Made by a program: the position numbers and the translations under genes. The notes under the pieces are model-generated. The model made no database searches. It was given only the letters and a program-made list of their open reading frames with translations, and was not told the DNA's origin. This document shows positions 7,281-13,617 of a DNA stretch of 14,454 bases, one piece after another. This DNA comes from an uncultured Eubacteriales bacterium (GTDB lineage: Bacteria > Bacillota > Clostridia > Peptostreptococcales > Anaerovoracaceae), in assembly GCA_902803725.1 (NCBI GenBank), contig CADCRD010000018.1:1-14454 (forward strand), in the 5' to 3' direction. Position 1 is the stretch's first letter. Each line of letters opens with the position of its first letter.

Positions 7281-9213
7281 AACCTATCCAGGGACGGAAC
7301 GATGCATCTGACGGCATCTGCCAGTCACCTCTCGGCGAAAGCCCGACAGTACCGACCTTTGGACCATCCGGCACGCAGTTGCGTTTGAACTGCTGGGTAA
7401 AGAATCTGCGATAGAATATCTTCAGCCATTTGTCTATGGTGTCTTTGTCAAATGTCCCGGTGAAGGCGCGCTCTGCGATGAATGCCAGCTTTTCGGGGCT
7501 CATGCCATAACGCAGTGTATAGTAGAGGAAGAAATCATTGAGCTCGTACGGGCCGACATTTTCTTCTGTTTTTTGTGCGATATTTCCTGTTTCATCAGGC
7601 GGCAGCAGCTCAGGGGAGATCGGCGTGTCCAGGATGCTCTGGAGCGTATCAGCCATCTCCTGATCTGTCGAGTGATTGTCCCTGATCCATCTCACCACGT
7701 GGCGGAGCAGTGTCTTTGGCACTCCGCAGTTCACATTGTACATGGACATATGGTCACCGTTGTATGTGCACCAGCCCAGAGCCGCCTCAGAGAGGTCGCC
7801 CGTTCCGACGACGATGCCGTTTTCCTGGTTTGCTATATCCATGAGGATCTGCGTTCTTTCGCGTGCCTGGCTGTTTTCATATGTGACGTCGCGGTCCTGT
7901 TCATTATGACCTATATCTGCAAAGTGCTGACGGACAGATGCTGCGATCGAGATCTCCCTTACGTCGCAGCCAAGTTTTTTCATGAGTGTCAGTGCGTTGT
8001 TATATGTATGATCCGTTGTTCCAAAGCCGGGCATCGTCACGGCAACGATATCTGAGGCAGGTCTTCCCATCAGCTTCATTGCGCCCGCCGTTACCAGCAG
8101 TGCCAGTGTGGAATCGAGTCCTCCTGAAATACCGATGACAGCTGTTTTGGCATTGATATCAGACAGTCTCTTTGCCAGAGCGTTTGTCTGTATGCTGTAT
8201 ATCTCTGCTGCGTGTTCATTGATCGCAGTCTGGCTGTCCGGAATGAACGGTGTCGGGCTGTAGCGTCTGAAAAGATTTGAGTCTGCCGTGATGAGAGGCA
8301 GCGGCATCAGTTTGATGCGGGAAGGCTCTGCAGCCATCAGCAGCTGTGATTTTGCATTAGCCGCTGATCTGCGGAATGAACCGTGATGAAGCCTTTCATA
8401 ATTGATTTTTCCAAAGTCTATTTCTGTATATGTGATCTGGTTCTCTCTTTCCAGGCGGCTGCTTTCTACCAGCGGTTTTCCGTCCTCGGCTATAAGACAG
8501 TGCCCTGAGAACAGCATATCCGCAGTTGATTCGCCTGTTCCGGATCCGGCATATACATATGCGCAGGTATTTCTGCTGCTGACTGATGTGACGGTCTTTC
8601 TGCGATAAGCAGCGCTTTCAACGATCTCAGGATCTGCTGCGGGGCATGCGATGATATCAGCCCCGGAAAGAGCCAGTAAGCTGCCGGGCTCCAGCGGTAA
8701 TTCAATATCTGAACCTATCTCGATCCCTATGTCGACGCCGGAATCCTCGTCTTCGAATATGAGGCTGCCGAACGGGATCGTTTTGCCAAACAGACGTATG
8801 CACCCGATACCTTCAGGAATTTCCGCTGCACCTGCAAAGTGCCTTTCATCTGCAGCTGCTTTTGGAACGACCCCCAGGATATTGCCGCTTTGAATGAGGA
8901 CGGCACAGTCGACCAGGCGGTTGTCCAGTCTGATATAGCAGCCTAAAACTACAGCTGTTCTGATATCTTTTGTTGATGCCGTTATTTTTTCGAGAGCAGC
9001 CAGCTGAGCCCGGTACAGTATGTCCTGGAAGAACAGGTCTCCGCAAGTGCTGCCGGTCAGTGTCAGCTGAGGCAATACAAGCAGTCCTGTATTATCGGCG
9101 GCGGCTTTTCTGATTATTGCAATGATATTGTCCGCATTGGCAGCGGGATCTGCCACTTTGATCGCCGGGCTTGCAGCCCCGGCACGGATAAGTCCGAGAT
9201 TTGCTTTCGTCAT
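7279..9213 (-). CDS. nadE: NAD+ synthase with degenerate N-terminal glutaminase (nitrilase-fold) domain
   Basis: Amidates deamido-NAD (NaAD) to NAD+ with ATP, the last step of NAD synthesis. It has the 644-residue length of glutamine-dependent enzymes: nitrilase-fold domain about 1-270, synthetase domain about 325-644. The synthetase domain looks intact: ISGGLDST (362-369, ATP pyrophosphate loop), MPGFGTTDHTYNNAL (394-408), GTGDLSEAALGW (470-481), YNVNCGVPKT (492-501). The glutaminase domain does not. The family triad is Glu-Lys-Cys (E52, K121, C176 in the M. tuberculosis enzyme). Here LVLPQLTLTG carries Gln49 in place of Glu, K118 in GVVPK is kept, and GIEIGSDIELP aligns with the usual GVEICEDLWVP so Cys is Gly167. 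The LPNYxEFYExRHF loop is shortened to a few residues before RHF. It should use free ammonia, unless an external glutaminase feeds it. The minus-strand ribosome site is AAAGGAAAG. Confidence 0.94.
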   Translation of the reverse strand: MTKANLGLIRAGAASPAIKVADPAANADNIIAIIRKAAADNTGLLVLPQLTLTGSTCGDLFFQDILYRAQLAALEKITASTKDIRTAVVLGCYIRLDNRLVDCAVLIQSGNILGVVPKAAADERHFAGAAEIPEGIGCIRLFGKTIPFGSLIFEDEDSGVDIGIEIGSDIELPLEPGSLLALSGADIIACPAADPEIVESAAYRRKTVTSVSSRNTCAYVYAGSGTGESTADMLFSGHCLIAEDGKPLVESSRLERENQITYTEIDFGKINYERLHHGSFRRSAANAKSQLLMAAEPSRIKLMPLPLITADSNLFRRYSPTPFIPDSQTAINEHAAEIYSIQTNALAKRLSDINAKTAVIGISGGLDSTLALLVTAGAMKLMGRPASDIVAVTMPGFGTTDHTYNNALTLMKKLGCDVREISIAASVRQHFADIGHNEQDRDVTYENSQARERTQILMDIANQENGIVVGTGDLSEAALGWCTYNGDHMSMYNVNCGVPKTLLRHVVRWIRDNHSTDQEMADTLQSILDTPISPELLPPDETGNIAQKTEENVGPYELNDFFLYYTLRYGMSPEKLAFIAERAFTGTFDKDTIDKWLKIFYRRFFTQQFKRNCVPDGPKVGTVGLSPRGDWQMPSDASFRPWIG

Positions 9214-9344
9214 GTTTATCTTTCCTTTCTTTCGTAAAATCTTTCCCCGGGCGGCCTGAGTCCGGCAGTTACAGCTCAGACTTCATTCGTTCGCGGCAGA
9301 TCGATTTGTAAATGGTCGTGATCCATTGGTAAATATCAGCAATC

Positions 9345-9425
9345 ATTATATACCATTGTCAATAATTAGTGAAGATTGTCACAAAATGTTTAACTAAATG
9401 AATTGCCTTTGGTATATAATATAAT
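9345..9425. promoter_or_regulatory. Divergent nadE/yhaM promoter region with inverted -10 repeats
   Basis: A 10-bp perfect inverted repeat, ATTATATACC (9345-9354) and GGTATATAAT (9411-9420), places one TATAAT-containing box on each strand, facing outward. For nadE, TATAAT (complement of 9346-9351) has TTCACT 17 nt upstream. For yhaM, TATAAT occurs at 9415-9420 and again at 9420-9425, with a weak TTTAAC at 9389-9394. Between the boxes are two direct copies of ATTGTCA (9355-9361, 9375-9381), 20 bp apart, a possible operator. The rest of the 256-nt gap (9214-9469) shows nothing I recognise. Confidence 0.5.
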
Positions 9426-9469
9426 CCGGTCAGGATGGCCGAAAATGCAGAAAGGGAAAATATAACGAT

Positions 9470-10432
9470 ATGAAAGACAGATTCATAGCTGATCTTATGA
9501 CAAATGACGATTTTATCGGATTTTTCATGATAAAGCAGATAGCAATAAAGACCGGATCCAACAGGAAGGCATATCTTGATCTGACGCTTGGTGACAGGAC
9601 CGGAGAGATCTCTGCGAAAAAGTGGGATATATCTGACGAAGAATATCAGACGCTCAGTAAATACAAACCGGGTGATTTCATCAAGGTAAAGGCAGTGGTT
9701 ACGGAATGGAACCAGATGAAACAGCTGAGGATCACAAAGATCCGCATGGCAAATCCTGAGGATCCGTGGGAACTGGCAGATTTTATCAAAACTGCACCGG
9801 AACCGCCGGAGGAAATGCTTGCTTATATTACGGAGCAAGCCAGGTCCATCAGCGATATGGAACTCAGAGAACTGTGCCTGCTGAATCTGAATATAAACCA
9901 TGAAAAACTGATCTATTATCCGGCAGCATCCAAAAATCATCATTCGGAGCGTTCGGGACTGTTATGGCATATCAAGAGAATGCTGATGAGCGGTATCGCT
10001 CTTTGTGATATATATACGAATCTGGACAGAGACTGGGTCATTTGCGGCGTGATCCTGCATGATATAGAAAAACTGACTGAGATCGAGTCCGATGAGAACG
10101 GTATATCACCGGGTTATTCCTTTGAGGGGAACATGCTGGGGCACATCGTCCAGGGCGTAAAGCTGCTTGACAGGCAGATGAGCGAGCTGGACTTTCCTGA
10201 AGAAAAAAAGATCATGGTCGAGCACATGATCCTGGCGCATCACTGCGAGCCGGAATACGGCAGCCCGAAGAGGCCGCTGTTCCCAGAGGCTGAGCTGCTG
10301 CACCATCTTGATGATCTTGATGCAAAGATGTATGACATGGAGGATGCTCTCGAAAAGACACAGCCCGGAGAATTCAGCGAACGTGTATGGACGCTGCATA
10401 ACAGAAGACTGTACAGGCCGAAGAAAGACTGA
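9470..10432 (+). CDS. yhaM: YhaM-family 3'-5' exoribonuclease (OB fold plus HD domain)
   Basis: Relative of B. subtilis YhaM, a cytoplasmic metal-dependent nuclease that trims RNA (and some DNA) from the 3' end. The 320-residue length is normal. An OB-fold nucleic-acid-binding domain covers about residues 15-92 (YLDLTLGDRTGEISAKKWD is the typical start). The HD domain follows: HHS (157-159), H167 in LLWHI, H197-D198 in ILHDIEKL, H225 in NMLGHIV, H257-H258 in MILAHHCE, and D284 in HHLDDLDAKM. The family usually has LHDIGK or LHDMGK; here the glycine is Glu200, while the metal ligands themselves are all kept. AAAGGG lies 13 nt before the ATG. recD2 starts 20 nt after the stop, so these two nucleic-acid genes are probably co-transcribed. 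Confidence 0.9.
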   Translation: MKDRFIADLMTNDDFIGFFMIKQIAIKTGSNRKAYLDLTLGDRTGEISAKKWDISDEEYQTLSKYKPGDFIKVKAVVTEWNQMKQLRITKIRMANPEDPWELADFIKTAPEPPEEMLAYITEQARSISDMELRELCLLNLNINHEKLIYYPAASKNHHSERSGLLWHIKRMLMSGIALCDIYTNLDRDWVICGVILHDIEKLTEIESDENGISPGYSFEGNMLGHIVQGVKLLDRQMSELDFPEEKKIMVEHMILAHHCEPEYGSPKRPLFPEAELLHHLDDLDAKMYDMEDALEKTQPGEFSERVWTLHNRRLYRPKKD

Positions 10433-10452
10433 GAGGAGAAATAACCTGCGAT

Positions 10453-12780
10453 TTGCTCATAGAAAAAAAGGGAACTATAGTCCGGATCCGCTTTCGCAAT
10501 GACGTAAACGGATATACTGTGGCGGTACTCAGGACAGACGAAGACGAGGAACTGACGGTAGTCGGCAATATGATGACTGTGAGAGAAGGCGGCGCATATC
10601 ACATGCGCGGCCGTCTTGTCGTGCACCCTAAATTCGGCGAACAGTTCTCTTTCAGTGAGTGCGAAGAGGTGACTCCCGAGGGGGAAGCAGGCATCTATGC
10701 TTTTCTGGCTTCAGGTGTTATAAAGGGGGTAGGTCCTGCCAAGGCCAGAGCGATAGTGGAGCGGTTCGGCGAAGATACTTTCAGAGTGATCGAAGAGGAA
10801 CCGGAAAAACTTACTAATGTCAGCGGTATAGGCGACAAGCGGGCAGCCGCGATCGCAGAAGCTTATGCTGCCCACAAAGAACTGGCTGAGATCGCAGTCT
10901 TCTTTCAGAAATATGACATTTCGGTCGAGCAGACCGGCAGATTATATGCCGTCTATGGCTCCGACACCATCAGGAAAGTGCAGCAGGATCCATATGCCAT
11001 GATAGATGATATATTCGGTGTCGGATTTGTCAGAGCAGACCGTATGGCTCAGAAGATGGGCTTTGCAAAGGATAATGAGCACCGCATCAAGAGCGGTATA
11101 GATTATGTGCTGCAGATGTATGTGCAGGACGGCAGTGTTTATGTTCCCCGCACCGAACTGATCGAACGTGCCTCGGATCTGCTGGAAGTTTCGATGCAGC
11201 AGGCGGATGACCTTCTGGTCGAAATGGCCTTTGAGGCAAGAATAGTCATCGAGAGGGTGGAAGGTGAAGAGGTCGTTTACAAATATATATACAGAAGAGC
11301 TGAAGCTGCAGTGGCGCATGCTCTTTACATGCTGGAGGAAAGTGATCCTGCACCGATAAATACGGATATCGATTCACTGATCGATATGTTTGTAAATGAT
11401 CAGGAGCTGAATACTGATGAAATAAAAGCTGTACGATACAGCATGGAACAGCGGGAAGCGATCAAACTCTCGCTGAACAGCAGTGTCAGCGTCATAACGG
11501 GCGGGCCCGGTACGGGAAAGACGACTATCATAAAAGGGATACTGGACATACTCGCCAGCTGTGATATCAGGACGGTTATCGCGGCTCCTACCGGAAGAGC
11601 GGCAAAACGTATAACTGAGACGACGGGTTATGATGCGCAGACCATACACAGACTGCTGGAGTATGCTTATTCGGAAGATGAGTTTGATATGAAATTCGGG
11701 CGTAATCAGGAGAATCCTCTGGATGCTAAAGCGATAATCATAGACGAAGCATCGATGATAGATCTGGTGCTGATGGATGCACTCCTCAAAGCGATAAGAC
11801 CAGGCAGCAGACTGATACTGGTCGGCGATGTCGATCAGCTGCCGTCCGTCGGCGCCGGAAATGTGCTGAGTGATATCATCGAAAGTGAATATGTCAACGC
11901 TACCAGACTGCATGAGATTTTCAGACAGGCAGGAGAGAGCATGATCGTTGTGAATGCGCACAGGATAAATGAAGGTGAATATCCTGAATTGAACAGTAAA
12001 GATACGGATTTTTTCTTTTTGGACTGCACGGGCGAGCAGGAAATGGTGGAGACGATAAAGGATCTTGTTTCGCGCAGATTGCCAGCGCACTATGATGATC
12101 TCGATCCAATGCGGGATATACAGGTGCTGACTCCAGTCAGAAAGGGCACTGTTGGGGTTATGAATCTGAATGAACAGCTGCAGCAGATACTGAATCCGCC
12201 GGGCTCCGGATCGAATGAAAAAACAGGCACTGATGCTCCTGAGGAAGGAACAAACCGGTCTGAAAAGAAAATCAAGAGAGAAAAGAAATTCGGCTCAAAA
12301 CTATTCCGTGAAGGTGACAAGGTCATGCAGATAAGGAATAATTACGAAAAGAGCTGGGTCATAGCAGGCGAATTTGAAGAGGGCGATGGAGTCTTCAACG
12401 GAGATATGGGCCGCATCGAAAAGATCGATGAAGAGTACCAGAGAGTGACCGTTGTATTTGATGATGATAAATATGTTAACTATGATTTCGGTGAGCTGGA
12501 TCAGCTCGAAGTTGCTTATGCAATAACAGTCCACAAAAGTCAGGGCAGCGAATTTCCTGTGGTCATCATGCCGATGTCCTGGTTCCCGCCGATGCTGGCC
12601 ACACGTAATCTGCTGTACACGGCAATCACGCGGGGCAAACAGATGGTCGTACTAGTCGGTTCCCGGAACAAGCTTCAGGCCATGGTCGATAATGATCTGA
12701 TCGCCAAAAGATATTCCGGGCTGAAGTTCAGGCTCCGGAAGTATCTTGTAAATAATGAACATTTACAGGATCAGATGTAA
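10453..12780 (+). CDS. recD2: ATP-dependent RecD2-like DNA helicase (SF1B)
   Basis: A 5'-3' DNA helicase acting in DNA repair outside RecBCD. The 775-residue protein has the RecD2 N-terminal OB-like region (1-75, RNDVNGYTVAVL), helix-hairpin-helix repeats (about 85-205, e.g. VSGIGDKRAAAIA) and two RecA-like domains. Motifs: Walker A GGPGTGKT (350-357), APTGRAAKR (378-386), Walker B IIIDEAS (428-434), GDVDQLPSVG (458-467), VHKSQGSEFP (693-702), YTAITRGK (722-729). A charged insert at about 584-616 separates parts of domain 2A. The start is TTG at 10453, agreeing with the family N-terminus, but AGGAG (10434-10438) is 14 nt away, longer than usual. The last three codons and stop lie in sequence matching the neighbouring hicB gene, so the C-terminus has been altered by that insertion. 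Confidence 0.94.
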   Translation: MLIEKKGTIVRIRFRNDVNGYTVAVLRTDEDEELTVVGNMMTVREGGAYHMRGRLVVHPKFGEQFSFSECEEVTPEGEAGIYAFLASGVIKGVGPAKARAIVERFGEDTFRVIEEEPEKLTNVSGIGDKRAAAIAEAYAAHKELAEIAVFFQKYDISVEQTGRLYAVYGSDTIRKVQQDPYAMIDDIFGVGFVRADRMAQKMGFAKDNEHRIKSGIDYVLQMYVQDGSVYVPRTELIERASDLLEVSMQQADDLLVEMAFEARIVIERVEGEEVVYKYIYRRAEAAVAHALYMLEESDPAPINTDIDSLIDMFVNDQELNTDEIKAVRYSMEQREAIKLSLNSSVSVITGGPGTGKTTIIKGILDILASCDIRTVIAAPTGRAAKRITETTGYDAQTIHRLLEYAYSEDEFDMKFGRNQENPLDAKAIIIDEASMIDLVLMDALLKAIRPGSRLILVGDVDQLPSVGAGNVLSDIIESEYVNATRLHEIFRQAGESMIVVNAHRINEGEYPELNSKDTDFFFLDCTGEQEMVETIKDLVSRRLPAHYDDLDPMRDIQVLTPVRKGTVGVMNLNEQLQQILNPPGSGSNEKTGTDAPEEGTNRSEKKIKREKKFGSKLFREGDKVMQIRNNYEKSWVIAGEFEEGDGVFNGDMGRIEKIDEEYQRVTVVFDDDKYVNYDFGELDQLEVAYAITVHKSQGSEFPVVIMPMSWFPPMLATRNLLYTAITRGKQMVVLVGSRNKLQAMVDNDLIAKRYSGLKFRLRKYLVNNEHLQDQM

Positions 12781-12819
12781 TACAAAAGTAAAGAAGTTAA
12801 AAAGACTTTGCCAATTCCC
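12769..12819 (+). pseudogene. Decayed hicB 3' fragment fused to the end of recD2
   Basis: Two blocks match the intact downstream hicB in order. Positions 12769-12783 match 13348-13362 at 14 of 15 bases; 12784-12819 match 13385-13420 at 32 of 36. The 22 nt between them in hicB are missing here, which breaks the frame. Over 12781-12819 read in the hicB frame, three of five differences from hicB are silent (for example TAC/TAT, AGT/AGC, GTT/GTC), so the fragment descends from a once-selected coding copy. The translated remnant is YKSKEVKKTLPIP against YKSKAVKKTLSIP in HicB. About 113 nt are lost before the terminator copy at 12822. There is no start codon, hicA or hicB N-terminus in this copy. 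The recD2 stop codon (12778-12780) falls inside the first block. Confidence 0.85.
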
Positions 12820-12821
12820 AA

Positions 12822-12855
12822 GAAGAGGGCACCGGTAAAAAGGCCGGTGTTTTTT
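12822..12855 (+). terminator. Intrinsic terminator, copy 1 (repeat of the hicB terminator)
   Basis: CACCGG (12830-12835) pairs with CCGGTG (12844-12849), followed by six T. Positions 12822-12854 match 13535-13567, downstream of hicB, at 32 of 33 bases, so it was duplicated together with a hicB copy. It now serves as the terminator of the yhaM-recD2 transcript. Confidence 0.9.
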
Positions 12856-12868
12856 CGTATATTAATAT

Positions 12869-12896
12869 TGATATACGTATTTTATACGTATATAAT
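12869..12896 (+). promoter_or_regulatory. hicAB promoter with paired palindromic operator
   Basis: TTGATA (12869-12874) and TATAAT (12891-12896) have a 17-nt spacer. Two identical 8-bp palindromes ATACGTAT (12873-12880, 12884-12891) lie across the spacer, 11 bp centre to centre, about one helical turn. This is the expected place for autorepression by HicB, whose C-terminus looks like a ribbon-helix-helix DNA-binding domain. The predicted start near 12903 would fall in the ribosome site, giving a leader of only about 12 nt, so the real start may be slightly different. Confidence 0.65.
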
Positions 12897-12914
12897 AAGA
12901 GGAGAATATTTGTT

Positions 12915-13100
12915 GTGAAAATATCGGAATTAATAAAGATATTGAAAAAGAATGGATGCTGTCTATACAGACATGGCAGCAATCATGATATCTGGAAAAG
13001 TGATTTTACAGGTAAGGAATTTACGGTCCCACGGCATTCGCAGACGGATGTGCCTGCAGGAACGGTGAATAGTATATTAAAGAGTGCGGGACTGAAATAA
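12915..13100 (+). CDS. hicA: HicA family type II toxin (mRNA interferase)
   Basis: A 61-residue toxin expected to cleave mRNA and tmRNA until bound by HicB. The fold is dsRBD-like. The catalytic histidine is H24 in RHGSNHDIW, matching the family GS(H/N)H motif, and FTVPRHSQTDVPAGTVNSIL (36-55) is the usual VPRH.....PxGTxxxIL segment. Length is typical of the family (about 55-85). It begins with GTG at 12915, 10 nt after AGAGGAG (12898-12904). The non-ATG start and long spacing would keep toxin expression below antitoxin. hicB starts 14 nt after the stop with a strong ribosome site. The module sits between recD2 and comF and is more AT-rich than both, consistent with acquisition. Confidence 0.92.
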   Translation: MKISELIKILKKNGCCLYRHGSNHDIWKSDFTGKEFTVPRHSQTDVPAGTVNSILKSAGLK

Positions 13101-13114
13101 AATGGAGGTGCGAA

Positions 13115-13510
13115 ATGAAATATATATATCCGGCTGTTTTTTCGCAGGAGGATAATGAAATGATTTCTGTGAGATTTCCTGATATCGAGGGGTGTCATAC
13201 ATTTGGAGCAGGAATTGATGATGCTATTTCAATGGCGGAGGATGCCTGCTGTCTGATGCTGTATGATATGGAAACTGAAGGAAAAGAAATCCCTGCACCA
13301 TCACCAGTCAATGATGTTGAAAAAAAGACTGATGAATTTGTTTCACTGATCAGATGTGATACCGAGTTTTACAGGAGATTTTATAAAAGCAAAGCAGTCA
13401 AAAAGACTTTGTCAATTCCCGAATGGCTGAATGAAGAGGCTGCAAAAGCAGGGCTCAATTTTTCGCAGGTTTTACAGGAAGGGCTGAAGGAGCGGCTCGG
13501 ATTGAAATGA
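13115..13510 (+). CDS. hicB: HicB family type II antitoxin
   Basis: The antitoxin partner of HicA: it binds and blocks the toxin and normally represses the operon. The 131-residue protein has the partial RNase H-like HicB domain (about 1-70: YPAVFSQEDNEMISVRFPDIEGCHTFGAGIDDAI split over residues 5-38, then EDACCLML). The C-terminal part (about 100-131: KKTLSIPEWLNEEA, then AGLNFSQVLQEGL) is the ribbon-helix-helix type DNA-binding end found in longer HicB proteins. All expected segments are present, so it looks functional. GGAGGTG lies 4 nt before the ATG, stronger than the hicA site. Paired palindromes in the promoter (12873-12891) are the likely target. A terminator follows. Its 3' half has a decayed relative just upstream at 12769-12819. 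Confidence 0.93.
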   Translation: MKYIYPAVFSQEDNEMISVRFPDIEGCHTFGAGIDDAISMAEDACCLMLYDMETEGKEIPAPSPVNDVEKKTDEFVSLIRCDTEFYRRFYKSKAVKKTLSIPEWLNEEAAKAGLNFSQVLQEGLKERLGLK

Positions 13511-13534
13511 ATAAGATCGTGCAAACGAAACAAT

Positions 13535-13570
13535 GAAGAGGACACCGGTAAAAAGGCCGGTGTTTTTGTT
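13535..13570 (+). terminator. Intrinsic terminator, copy 2, after hicB
   Basis: ACACCGG (13542-13548) pairs with CCGGTGT (13557-13563), followed by TTTTGTT. The 33-nt core (13535-13567) is the near-identical repeat of 12822-12854. It closes the hicAB operon and should insulate comF from it. Confidence 0.9.
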
Positions 13571-13617
13571 TCCCGATAAACATAATAATTCAGCGAAACG
13601 AATAGCGGGGGATCAAT

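Noticed and set aside
9357..9362. Perfect TTGACA on the minus strand as the nadE -35 box
   Set aside because: At 17 nt downstream the sequence is CTGATA, a poor -10, and the good TATAAT is only 5-6 nt away, so the spacing does not work.
12781..12900. Insertion sequence or site-specific att sites around hicAB
   Set aside because: No transposase, terminal inverted repeats or tRNA. The flanking repeats are explained by hicB coding sequence and its terminator, not by att cores.
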